DNA of 35,399 nucleotides from NCBI GenBank assembly GCA_900751785.1, contig CAADSM010000021.1, positions 1 to 35,399 of the forward strand, given 5' to 3'. Both the position numbers and the translations under genes were made by a program. Positions 1 through 6,917 of the stretch are shown here, in pieces. Positions within the stretch are counted from its first letter, which is position 1; each line of letters opens with the position of its first letter. The DNA is from Lachnospiraceae bacterium. Its GTDB lineage: Bacteria; Bacillota; Clostridia; Lachnospirales; Lachnospiraceae. The notes under the pieces are model-generated. The model saw only the letters and a list, made by a program, of their open reading frames with translations. It was not told the DNA's origin and did not search any database.

Positions 1-2
1 AT

Positions 3-119
3 AAGCCAGCCAAGACAGGTGACGCCGGCCCTCCGGCGGCGGGAATGGCGGCAGCGATGGCTCTGGCAGCAGCGGCAGGAGCTGCTGTTGTGTATAAGCG
101 GAGAAGAGAGGCAAGATAA
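3..119 (+). CDS. C-terminus of a sortase-anchored surface protein (partial)
   Basis: Only the last 38 codons are in the window and the gene starts upstream. The visible tail has the layout of a Gram-positive cell-wall sorting signal. A KPAKTGD motif (an LPxTG-like variant) comes first, then an Ala/Gly-rich hydrophobic stretch of about 20 residues, then the positively charged end YKRRREAR before TAA. A sortase would normally cleave at the TG pair and link the protein to peptidoglycan. The extracellular function cannot be told from this fragment. The reading frame is chosen because the other two frames do not give a plausible protein tail. Confidence 0.75.
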   Translation, partial: KPAKTGDAGPPAAGMAAAMALAAAAGAAVVYKRRREAR

Positions 120-185
120 GCTGCGATGGTGCATAGAGCGTATGAATGCAGGTCATTTTGATGACTTCGATATTAAATAGTAAAG

Positions 186-221
186 CGGGGAGAGCTGACA
201 GAGAAGGCTCTTCCCGTTTTT
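186..221 (+). terminator. Rho-independent terminator of the surface-protein gene
   Basis: A 10-bp stem (CGGGGAGAGC at 186-195 against GCTCTTCCCG at 207-216, one G:T wobble) is followed by five T. It lies 67 bp after the stop codon of the surface-protein gene. Confidence 0.8.
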
Positions 222-325
222 CAATTTATGAGCGATGCTGAGAAAAAGTCCGTTTTATGGTACATGTAATGCTGTAAAGTGTATTCAGAACAGAGAACTA
301 GTGAAGCGATCACGGAGGTGTTGAT

Positions 326-427
326 ATGAAAGGATACACAACAGCAGAAGGATACATGGGATTTGTAAACGGAAGATACATGCTTTTTGCCAGTGAGATG
401 GAATATAAAGAGTATATGGAAGAATGA
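326..427 (+). CDS. Small ORF, 33-aa conserved-looking peptide
   Basis: This 33-aa reading frame starts at ATG 326, eight bases after a CGGAGGTG ribosome-binding site (313-320). It encodes MKGYTTAEGYMGFVNGRY followed by MLFASEMEYKEYMEE. The pattern GYMGFV.GRYMLFASE..Y.EYME resembles short uncharacterised peptides I recall from Clostridia, so I regard it as a true gene. It has no signal peptide or membrane segment, is acidic at the C-terminus and rich in Tyr and Met. It stands alone between the terminator at 186-221 and the promoter at 505. Function unknown. Confidence 0.6.
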   Translation: MKGYTTAEGYMGFVNGRYMLFASEMEYKEYMEE

Positions 428-504
428 TAACTGTAAGGATATAGAAGAGACGGCGGACTGCGGGACAGAACTGTCGAAAAAAAGAGTGTAATCTGTTTTT
501 TGGC

Positions 505-533
505 TTGACAAACGTTCTCCTTAAGGGTAACAT
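505..533 (+). promoter_or_regulatory. Sigma-A promoter of the binding-protein gene
   Basis: A consensus -35 TTGACA (505-510), a 17-bp spacer and TAACAT (528-533) stand 35 bp before the ATG at 569. A second TTGACA-like hexamer at 539-544 has no matching -10. The leader ends with AAGGAGG at 555-561. Confidence 0.75.
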
Positions 534-568
534 TAAGCTTGACACTTAATTTTTAAGGAGGAGATATT

Positions 569-1747
569 ATGAAAATGTGGAAAAAGGCAGCCAGCCTGGC
601 ATTGGCTTCAGCGCTTGTAGTTTCCCTGGCAGCTTGCGGAAGCAACGGAAACGATGCAGGCTCTTCAGGTTCCGATGTATTTATGATCGGCGGAATCGGA
701 CCAACGACAGGAGACAATGCGATTTACGGTACAGCAGTAAAGAACGGAATCCAGCTTGCAGTAGATGAGATCAATGCAGACGGAGGAATCAACGGATACC
801 AGATCGAGTATAAGTTCGAGGATGACCAGAGCGATTCTGAGAAATCTGTCAACGCTTACAATACTCTGAAAGACTGGGGTATGCAGATGCTTGTCGGAAC
901 AGTAACATCAACACCGTGTGTTGCGGTAGTTGAGGAGTCCCACGCGGACAATATGTTCCAGCTTACACCTTCTGCAACAACTGTAGAAGCTGTTCAGTAT
1001 GACAATGCATTCCGTATGTGCTTCTCAGACCCGAGCCAGGGTACTGTTTCTGCAGATTATATCGCAGATAACAACATTGCATCAAAGATTGCGATCATCT
1101 ATAACAGCTCCGACACATACTCAACAGGTATCTATCAGAGCTTCGCAACAGAGGCAGAGGAGAGAGGCCTTGAGATCGTAACAGCACAGGCGTTTACAGC
1201 GGACAGCAAGACAGACTTCTCTGTACAGATCCAGAAGGCAAAAGATTCAGGCGCTGAGCTTGTATTCCTTCCGATCTACTATCAGGAAGCTTCTCTGATC
1301 CTGGCACAGGCTGAGAGAGCCGGATTTACTCCTAAGTGGTTCGGCGTTGACGGAATGGACGGAATCCTGAATGTTGACGGATTTGACGGAAGCCTTGCAG
1401 AGGGACTTATGTTCCTGACACCGTTTACACCTGATGCAGAGGATGAGGCAACTCAGACATTCGTTGCAAACTATGAGGCAGAGTTCGGCGATACACCGAT
1501 CCAGTTTGCAGCAGATGCATATGACTGCATGTACGTGATCAAAGCTGCGGCAGAGCAGGCTGATATCACACCGGACATGAGCGTTTCTGATATGTGCGAC
1601 GCTATGAAGACAGCTATGACAGAGATCACGATCGACGGACTTACAGGAAAACAGATCAGCTGGGGCGAAGACGGAGAGCCGTCCAAAGAGCCTACAGTCG
1701 TTGTGATCGAGAATGGAGCTTATTCAATCCTTCAGGCTGAAGAGTAA
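569..1747 (+). CDS. ABC transporter substrate-binding lipoprotein, branched-chain amino acid (LIV) type
   Basis: This is a 392-aa periplasmic-binding-fold lipoprotein of the LivJ/Leu-Ile-Val-binding family. The N-terminus is a lipoprotein signal with lipobox LAAC (lipidated Cys23). Family segments follow: IGGIGPTTGDNAIYGTAVKN, then LAVDEINADGGINGYQIE, and later GADYV-type beta strands. Ligands in this family include branched-chain amino acids, amides, aromatic acids and short organic acids, so the substrate is open. The gene is monocistronic, with its own promoter (505-533), and ends in the palindromic region at 1753. No permease or ATPase lies beside it. The LIV permease operon at 14233-17675 lacks a binding protein and is the nearest possible partner. 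The start is fixed by AAGGAGG seven bases upstream. Confidence 0.93.
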   Translation: MKMWKKAASLALASALVVSLAACGSNGNDAGSSGSDVFMIGGIGPTTGDNAIYGTAVKNGIQLAVDEINADGGINGYQIEYKFEDDQSDSEKSVNAYNTLKDWGMQMLVGTVTSTPCVAVVEESHADNMFQLTPSATTVEAVQYDNAFRMCFSDPSQGTVSADYIADNNIASKIAIIYNSSDTYSTGIYQSFATEAEERGLEIVTAQAFTADSKTDFSVQIQKAKDSGAELVFLPIYYQEASLILAQAERAGFTPKWFGVDGMDGILNVDGFDGSLAEGLMFLTPFTPDAEDEATQTFVANYEAEFGDTPIQFAADAYDCMYVIKAAAEQADITPDMSVSDMCDAMKTAMTEITIDGLTGKQISWGEDGEPSKEPTVVVIENGAYSILQAEE

Positions 1748-1752
1748 AATTC

Positions 1753-1992
1753 GGGTTTGCTGAGCGGATGAATGGGGCGTCAAAGGGACGGGTATTATAA
1801 CGCAGGACCGTTCCGCTCTACCTCATCCGTTTGAATGGTTGTAACAAGACCGCGTAAAATGTGTTCCATTGGAAACGCATTTTACGCGGTCTTTAACAAC
1901 CTGAGCAAACTGTATTCGGAACGCTCCACTTGAAGTCTCTGCTTTTATAACACCCGCCCCTTTGACTCACACTCATCCGGTCAGCAGAGCCC
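1753..1992. repeat. Long imperfect palindrome A (about 240 bp)
   Basis: Sequence 1753-1868 matches the reverse complement of 1873-1992 over most of its length, with substitutions and a few small indels. Shared blocks include GCTGA.CGGATGA, GTCAAAGGG.CGGGT and TTATAA. The centre is the perfect stem at 1848-1894. It begins six bases after the binding-protein stop codon. No protein-like ORF covers it. The DNA could form a cruciform and either transcript a long hairpin. Confidence 0.75.
1848..1894. terminator. Strong bidirectional terminator-like hairpin at the centre of palindrome A
   Basis: GACCGCGTAAAATG (1848-1861) pairs perfectly with CATTTTACGCGGTC (1878-1891). Inside, GTGTTCC and GGAAACGC continue the pairing. 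CTTT follows on the plus strand. Outside, TGGTTGT and ACAACC extend the stem further. It can end the binding-protein transcript. Confidence 0.75.
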
Positions 1993-2053
1993 CTCCAACA
2001 GAAAGCTTCGACTGTTTTCTGCTTTATCCCAGACAGAACTCCTCCCACAAACT

Positions 2054-2135
2054 CGGATGTTAAAAAAGGGGATGCTGATTGCACTTTGTGGACTTTGTTT
2101 TCAAGTATGATCAGCTGAAAATGCTTTAACATCGG
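2054..2135. repeat. Imperfect palindrome B
   Basis: CGGATGTTAAA (2054-2064) faces TTTAACATCGG (2125-2135), with further interrupted pairing inside (GATGCTGATTG against a TATGATCAGCTG block). Weak similarity may extend outwards to about 2030 and 2160. It lies between palindromes A and C. Confidence 0.55.
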
Positions 2136-2167
2136 TAAAGTATACCTACTGGCTCTGTTTTTTAATT

Positions 2168-2523
2168 TCCGGGATTGTCACGCAGCCTTCCGGATGGATC
2201 AGCGTAGAAACCGGGAGGGCAGGATTCGGCTGACTTTCTGGGATGAGGGGCGGGGATCCTGGCGACTTTGGAGAAGGGGATAGAAAATCTTAAAGCTCCG
2301 GAAGATGGCGTTAATATGAAAAGCAGCACTGTTTGAGCCGATGGCGAGTTGTGCTGCTTTTCATATTGTTTTTAGCCACCTTTCGGAGCTTTTAGTTTTT
2401 CTTACCCTTCGGAACGGAGCTTGGATCCCCCGCCCCTCGTCTCAGAATACGTCTTCGATTTTCTCTATGCCCTGCTGGTTTCGAACGTTATACCAACCAG
2501 AAGTTTCCGCCGGCAAACCCGGA
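2168..2523. repeat. Very long imperfect palindrome C (about 356 bp)
   Basis: The inner arm AATATGAAAAGCAGCAC (2313-2329) is perfectly complementary to 2351-2367 around a 21-base loop. Going outward, interrupted matches continue: AAAGCTCCG/CGGAGCTTT, GGGGCGGGGATCC/GGATCCCCCGCCCC, GAAACC/GGTTTC, and TCCGGG (2168) against CCCGGA (2518-2523). Its right edge touches the stop codon of the flavoenzyme gene at 2525. The annotated neighbours do not explain it. Confidence 0.75.
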
Positions 2524-2524
2524 T

Positions 2525-4531
2525 TTACAGATACCCGCGCTTCTCGAGCGTATTAAGGATATTCCTTCCTTCCTCGGTCCCGTCGATGATCCTTCTTGCG
2601 CGGACGCTGTCTCCGATATTGATGATCTCGATGGAGTCATCGTCCTCGAAGGCCTCCCGGATCTGCTGGAGGACAGGATGCTCTGCTTTCATTCCCAGGC
2701 AGACGAATCCGTAGTCAAACGGAAGCTCTTTCTGTTCGCCGTTTACTTCCACCAGGAAATTGTCCGGACGGACCTCCTTGAGCGCGGTATTCGGCATCTG
2801 CTTTACGCCGTACTTGTTCATCAGCGTGTTGATATCGACTTTGGATACCGGGTCGATCCCGTTTCCGATGATCGGCATCATCTCGACGATGCTGACGTCT
2901 GCTCCGCGCGGAGCAAAGTATTCTACAACGTCAAGTCCGACTGCGCCGCCGCCGATCACGACAACCTTTTTGCCGGTCATGTCTTCCGGATAGTCGCTGC
3001 TGTTGACGTGCTCGATCATATCAAGGATGCTGTACACATGGCTTCCTTCTTTGCCCAGATTCTCGTGAAGTCCGGAGATCGGGGGCAGGAGCGGTGAGGA
3101 GCCTGTGGCGTTGACGATGATGTTCGGCTTTAAGTTCCTGATGAAGTTCACGTCCGCCTCCATGTTCGTGAAGGAGAAAAGGTTCTTAAGCTTATTTGTG
3201 CGGTGGATCATGTAGTTCGGGAAGTCGGAAAGCCTCTTCTTGTCCGGGATCTTGGAGATTTCCGCGGCAAGTCCGCCGAGGTACGGCTTCTTCTCGATGA
3301 GGAAAGTCGTACATCCAACCTCTGCGGCTGTACAGGCGGCTTCCATACCCGCTGTCCCGCCGCCGACGACAACGACGTTGCACGGTTTGCTTATCTTATG
3401 CTTCTTATAGTCTTCGCCCTCTGCGACTGCCGGGTTGATCGTACAGCGGATCGGGCGGTTGATGCCGATACGGTTTCCAGCGCATCCGATGTTGCAGGAG
3501 ATACATTTCCTGATATCACAGACATCGCCAAATTCTACCTTGTTCACCCACTCAGGATCAGCGATCAGCCCGCGGCCGATTCCGATCAGGTCAGCGTCAC
3601 CTCTTGCAAGGATATCCTCCGCAACGTGAGGATCACGGATATTACCCATGGTGACGCAGGGCTTATTGTATTTCTCCTTGACTGCCTTTGCCATGTAGGA
3701 GCGCCAGCCGTCCGGGAAATGGTTTGCGTCGATCTGATACTGGATGGAGCCGTTCAGTCCGCAGGAGACGTCGATGACATCTGCCTCCTCCTGGATGTAC
3801 TGGAGGTAATCCAGGCAGTCGTCCAGTGTGTTGCCGCCTTCTAAGAACTCATCCGCGCTGATACGGAGGAAGATTGGGAAGAAGGGGCCGACCTGTCTTC
3901 TGACCTCTTCCATGACGAGACGCGCGAAGCGGGCACGGTTCTCCGGAGAGCCTCCGAACTCATCCGTTCTCTTGTTGGTAAGCGGGGAGAGGAACTGGCT
4001 CAGCAGATAGGAGTGTCCTGCATGGATCTCTACAGTATCAAAGCCTGCGATCTGTGCGCGCTTTGCAGCCTCGCCGTATTTCTTTACGATCCGCATGATC
4101 TCGTCCTTCTCGAGCGGGCGCGGAATCTCTCCGCCTTCCTTGGAAGGAATGTTGGAGGCTGATACCGGCTGCATATTCGTGCGGGCAGACTGGGCGGATG
4201 CACCGGCGTGGTTTAGCTGGATGCCGATGCATGTGCCGTGCTTGTGGACAGTCTCAGTCAGCTTGAAAAGACGGGGAATATAGTTGTCGTGATCGATACG
4301 GAGCTGTGTCGTTCCGTTTGATCCTTCCGGTGAGTCGACACTTGCATTTTCTACCATGATAAGGCCAGTGCCGCCTTTTGCGCGCTGTTCGTAATAATTT
4401 ATATGGAGAAAACTCATCTCTCCGCTCTGCTCACCGTAATTTGTACCCATGGGAGTCATCATGATCCTGTTTTTTAAGGTCATGCGGCGGACGGTGAAGG
4501 GCTCAAAAATATGTCTGTATTCTTTTTTCAT
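2525..4531 (-). CDS. NADH:flavin oxidoreductase of the 2,4-dienoyl-CoA reductase / enoate reductase family
   Basis: This is a 668-aa three-domain flavoenzyme. Residues 1 to about 340 are the FMN-binding Old Yellow Enzyme barrel, with H170-A-G-H-S-Y175-LLSQFLSP holding the family's active-site Tyr position. Next is a [4Fe-4S] motif with Cys343, Cys346, Cys350 and Cys363. A FAD dinucleotide fold follows (GGGTAG, 390-395), and then a second Rossmann repeat (GGGAVG) for NAD(P)H. Relatives reduce C=C bonds conjugated to a carbonyl (FadH, enoate reductases, BaiCD/BaiH). Divergence from a LysR gene and closeness to ydiB and aroD suggest a hydroaromatic enone/enoate such as 3-dehydroshikimate as substrate; that is inference. 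It is preceded by a ~240-nt structured leader. The start ATG has an AGGAG (4542-4546) at normal spacing. A bile-acid or cinnamate substrate is an alternative. Confidence 0.92.
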   Translation of the reverse strand: MKKEYRHIFEPFTVRRMTLKNRIMMTPMGTNYGEQSGEMSFLHINYYEQRAKGGTGLIMVENASVDSPEGSNGTTQLRIDHDNYIPRLFKLTETVHKHGTCIGIQLNHAGASAQSARTNMQPVSASNIPSKEGGEIPRPLEKDEIMRIVKKYGEAAKRAQIAGFDTVEIHAGHSYLLSQFLSPLTNKRTDEFGGSPENRARFARLVMEEVRRQVGPFFPIFLRISADEFLEGGNTLDDCLDYLQYIQEEADVIDVSCGLNGSIQYQIDANHFPDGWRSYMAKAVKEKYNKPCVTMGNIRDPHVAEDILARGDADLIGIGRGLIADPEWVNKVEFGDVCDIRKCISCNIGCAGNRIGINRPIRCTINPAVAEGEDYKKHKISKPCNVVVVGGGTAGMEAACTAAEVGCTTFLIEKKPYLGGLAAEISKIPDKKRLSDFPNYMIHRTNKLKNLFSFTNMEADVNFIRNLKPNIIVNATGSSPLLPPISGLHENLGKEGSHVYSILDMIEHVNSSDYPEDMTGKKVVVIGGGAVGLDVVEYFAPRGADVSIVEMMPIIGNGIDPVSKVDINTLMNKYGVKQMPNTALKEVRPDNFLVEVNGEQKELPFDYGFVCLGMKAEHPVLQQIREAFEDDDSIEIINIGDSVRARRIIDGTEEGRNILNTLEKRGYL

Positions 4532-4770
4532 AATAGCAAGTCTCCTGAATTTATTGAAATAATCCGTTTTCTGCCGGTACGCAGAAAATGAGCAGTGGCG
4601 GAACTGGTCCGGGGATTTCCCACAGCGGCAGTTCCCTTCCTGCGCACCGGCATCTTAGAGAGAGGTTGTCTGAAACGGATTGAGGTCTCCCGGTCAGGAG
4701 GGACAGGCCTGCAGTGCATATCCTGTATTTTAGACCGGGATATCGTCATTCCATTAACAATCCGTTTACA
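4532..4770 (-). promoter_or_regulatory. Structured 5' leader of the flavoenzyme mRNA with two mutually exclusive stems
   Basis: On the minus-strand transcript a central AATCCGTTT (complement of 4673-4681) can pair with an upstream AAACGGATT (from 4759-4767) or with an identical downstream copy (from 4561-4569). The first pairing encloses a hairpin with stem TCCCGGTC/GACCGGGA (about 4688-4737). The second encloses an ~80-bp imperfect hairpin starting TGCCGGT (4572) / ACCGGCA (4646-4652), which ends about 15 nt before the ribosome-binding site. No known riboswitch class is recognised. Confidence 0.5.
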
Positions 4771-4776
4771 TGCTGT

Positions 4777-4805
4777 ATTATAAGCAAAAACCAAATATAA
4801 AACAA
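4777..4805 (-). promoter_or_regulatory. Promoter of the flavoenzyme gene
   Basis: Read on the minus strand, -35 TTGTTT (4805-4800), a 17-bp spacer and a perfect -10 TATAAT (4782-4777). The start of transcription would be near 4770, giving a leader of about 240 nt. Confidence 0.65.
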
Positions 4806-4826
4806 ATGCATATTTTTTGCTTAATC

Positions 4827-4843
4827 CATAGATAAAAACTATG
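4827..4843. promoter_or_regulatory. LysR-type operator (CATAG-N7-CTATG) between the divergent genes
   Basis: The palindrome CATAG ATAAAAA CTATG contains the T-N11-A core of LysR boxes. Its centre is about 65 bp upstream of the predicted flavoenzyme start of transcription, the usual activation position. On the plus strand it overlaps a candidate lysR promoter (TTGCTT-17 bp-TATGAT, 4818-4846), which fits autorepression. The same core recurs at 6788-6806. Confidence 0.6.
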
Positions 4844-4894
4844 ATTTGTGATATTTTATATAAAAGAGAAAATTTGGTATAAGAGGTGAGAGGA

Positions 4895-5776
4895 ATGAAC
4901 CTGAATCAGCTCCACTATTTTTCAAAACTTGCGGATGCGGAGCACTATACAAAGGCGGCTGAGGAGCTGGGGATCTCCCAGCCGTCCCTGAGCCATGCCA
5001 TCAGCTCGCTGGAGCAGGAGCTTGGGACAAAGCTGTTCGAGAAGCAGGGCCGCAATGTAGTCCTGACAAAATACGGGAATCTTTTTCGGGAATATGTCGA
5101 TGAGTCTCTCAAGACGCTGGACGCGGGGATCAAGAAGGTGCGCACGCTGACCGGACAGACAGAGGGTCTGATCGAGCTGGGATATATCTATACTCTGGGG
5201 AGTGAGTTTGTGCCCGGGCTGGTCAGTGATTTTATCCGCACGCATGAAGAGCTGAAGGTGAACTTCAGTTTTACCGTGGGAAATACATCGGAGGTCATAC
5301 TGGGGATCAAGGAAGAGAAGTTCGACATCGGTTTCTGCTCCATGGCGGAGCGGGAGAGCGGGATCTCGTTTACTCCGGTGGGGATAGAGAACCTGGTCGT
5401 GGTAGTGCCGAAGGGACACCCACTTTCCTATGAAAATGCAGTGGACCTGGAGCAGGCGGCTGTTTACCCGCAGATCTTTTACACGAGGAACAGCGGCCTG
5501 CGGCCCGTCGTCGACCGGATGTTTGAGCAGATCAAGGTGAAGCCGAAGATCGCCTACGAGATCGAGGAGGACGGATGCATGGCGGGACTTGTGGCACAGA
5601 ACTTCGGGATCGCTGTGATGCCGGAGATCCCGATCTTAAGGCAGCTTGGCGTGGACGTCCTGCCGATCCGCAATCAGCATGAGAAGCGGTATGTCTATAT
5701 GGCGTGGAGAAAGGACGCTTACCAGACGCCCATGGTCCAGCGGTTTATCGAGTATGTGAAGAGGCGCGGCCTGTAA
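4895..5776 (+). CDS. LysR-family transcriptional regulator (divergent from the flavoenzyme gene)
   Basis: This 293-aa protein has the classical LysR layout. An N-terminal winged helix-turn-helix (NLNQLHYFSKLADAEHYTKA, then GISQPSLSHAISSLEQELGTKLFEK) is followed by a linker helix and a two-lobed effector domain from about residue 90. Effectors of this family are small organic molecules, often a substrate or intermediate of the controlled pathway. The ATG at 4895 is preferred over the upstream in-frame GTG at 4886 because MNLNQL is the usual family start and GAGGTG lies upstream. It is divergent from the flavoenzyme across a region holding a LysR box. It runs convergently into a second, related LysR gene. 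Confidence 0.93.
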   Translation: MNLNQLHYFSKLADAEHYTKAAEELGISQPSLSHAISSLEQELGTKLFEKQGRNVVLTKYGNLFREYVDESLKTLDAGIKKVRTLTGQTEGLIELGYIYTLGSEFVPGLVSDFIRTHEELKVNFSFTVGNTSEVILGIKEEKFDIGFCSMAERESGISFTPVGIENLVVVVPKGHPLSYENAVDLEQAAVYPQIFYTRNSGLRPVVDRMFEQIKVKPKIAYEIEEDGCMAGLVAQNFGIAVMPEIPILRQLGVDVLPIRNQHEKRYVYMAWRKDAYQTPMVQRFIEYVKRRGL

Positions 5777-5820
5777 GGGACACGGCGGCTGCGGGAATGC
5801 GCCGCTTAAGAGGTGCCAGG

Positions 5821-5836
5821 CAGGCGGAGCCTGTTT
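5821..5836. terminator. Small hairpin between the convergent lysR genes
   Basis: CAGGC-gga-GCCTG followed by TTT; upstream a second hairpin-like GGCG...CGCC pair occurs. This is the only terminator-like structure in the 62-bp gap. Weak. Confidence 0.35.
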
Positions 5837-5838
5837 CT

Positions 5839-6723
5839 TCAGATATGAGAGCCTTCCTTCTTTATAAAAGAGATGAAGTTTTTCACAGCGGGGATCTGAT
5901 AATGATCCTTTAAGTATGCCATGTAGACTGTGTGGCTCAGGCTGACGTCTGTCAGATGGATCTTTTCCAGCGGAAAATGATCCAGGATATCAACGTCTGC
6001 GACGAGTGCAATGCCGAAATCCTCGGCCACCAGCGAGGCGATGGCGTTTTCATCCGGGGATTCGCAGACGATATTGGGGGTCAGCCCATAGGAGGAGTAG
6101 GTGCGGTTCGTGAACTGCCCGAGTCCGGATGTCTTGTCATATCCCATGACCGGATATTTCACCAGGTCCTTCAGGCCGGGATCCTTCTTCTGGGCGAGCG
6201 GATGCCCGAGAGGCGTGATGATGATCATCTCCTGCTTCAGGATGGGGACGAACTGGATGTCGGGTTCGTTTTCCACATAAGAGCCGAAGATCACGTCGTA
6301 CCGCTCGGCCTTGAGACCGCTTACCATCTCTCTGGTGTAGGTCTGATGAAAATTAAAGCTGATCGTTTCGTTGCTGCTCTTGGCGAGAAATCTCCGCACT
6401 GTGTGGGGGATATACTGCGCCGCCAGCGGGAACACGTAGGCGATATCTACGTGTCCGGCGTTCCCGGACAGCTTTTTCATCTGCTTTTCAGCGAGCTGTA
6501 CATCGGTCAGGATCCGGTTCGCATGCTCCAGAAAAAGCCTGCCGTATTTCGTGAGAGTGACAGTCCTTCCCTTTCTTTCAAATAGTATGATCCCGAGCTC
6601 CTCCTCCAGATTGGCGATGGAACGGCTCAGAGACGGCTGAGAGATATTCAGGCTTGCGGCGGCAAGCCTGAAATGCTGATATCTGGCGACTGTCTGAAAA
6701 TATAAGAGCTGGTTCAGTGTCAT
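5839..6723 (-). CDS. LysR-family transcriptional regulator (divergent from ydiB)
   Basis: A 294-aa LysR protein, clearly related to its neighbour at 4895-5776. Its HTH reads NQLLYFQTVARYQHFRLAAA, then LNISQPSLSRSIANLEEELG. The effector-binding domain follows (for example ITPLGHPLA and LVAEDFGIALV). The frame stays open upstream to 6816, but MTLNQL at 6723 is the family start and has AAGGAG at good spacing. Its promoter -10 TATAAT (6780-6775, minus strand) lies next to the LysR box at 6788-6806, with no good -35. That fits regulator-dependent or self-regulated expression. It is the likely activator of the ydiB-MFS-aroD-TRAP genes. Confidence 0.92.
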   Translation of the reverse strand: MTLNQLLYFQTVARYQHFRLAAASLNISQPSLSRSIANLEEELGIILFERKGRTVTLTKYGRLFLEHANRILTDVQLAEKQMKKLSGNAGHVDIAYVFPLAAQYIPHTVRRFLAKSSNETISFNFHQTYTREMVSGLKAERYDVIFGSYVENEPDIQFVPILKQEMIIITPLGHPLAQKKDPGLKDLVKYPVMGYDKTSGLGQFTNRTYSSYGLTPNIVCESPDENAIASLVAEDFGIALVADVDILDHFPLEKIHLTDVSLSHTVYMAYLKDHYQIPAVKNFISFIKKEGSHI

Positions 6724-6787
6724 GACGTATGCTCCTTTCCTTATGGCTCTGTGTACAGAGTATCTGTTTGTGCTATTATACCATAAC

Positions 6788-6806
6788 TGATAGCGTAAAA
6801 CTATCA
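6788..6806. promoter_or_regulatory. LysR-type operator (TGATAG-N7-CTATCA) upstream of ydiB
   Basis: A perfect 6+6 inverted repeat with a 7-bp spacer, holding a T-N11-A core. Its centre (6797) is about 65 bp upstream of the predicted ydiB transcription start. The core ATAG-N7-CTAT and an A-rich spacer ending TAAAA are shared with the box at 4827-4843. Confidence 0.7.
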
Positions 6807-6825
6807 AAAAAGTCAAAAAGATATA

Positions 6826-6855
6826 TTGGAACTATAAAACGGAATTTCGTATAAT
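6826..6855 (+). promoter_or_regulatory. Promoter of the ydiB gene cluster
   Basis: TTGGAA (6826-6831), an 18-bp spacer and a perfect TATAAT (6850-6855). The transcription start is expected near 6862. The weak -35 fits an activated promoter. Confidence 0.65.
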
Positions 6856-6917
6856 AGAACCAGAGAGGTTGTTTGATATTTAACAAACAGAAAATGTCAA
6901 AAAAGGAGAAAAAAATC

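Noticed and set aside
569..2523. SBP gene and flavoenzyme as one operon
   Set aside because: They are on opposite strands and converge on a terminator-like palindromic region.
1893..2556. Short open frames in the palindromic region
   Set aside because: No ribosome-binding sites and no protein-like composition; the region is explained better by inverted repeats.
3203..3844. 213-codon open frame on the plus strand inside the flavoenzyme gene
   Set aside because: It is antisense to a well-recognised 668-aa flavoenzyme with intact motifs, and lacks a ribosome-binding site and recognisable domains.
5932..6585. 217-codon plus-strand frame opposite the second lysR gene
   Set aside because: Antisense shadow; the LysR protein on the other strand is complete.
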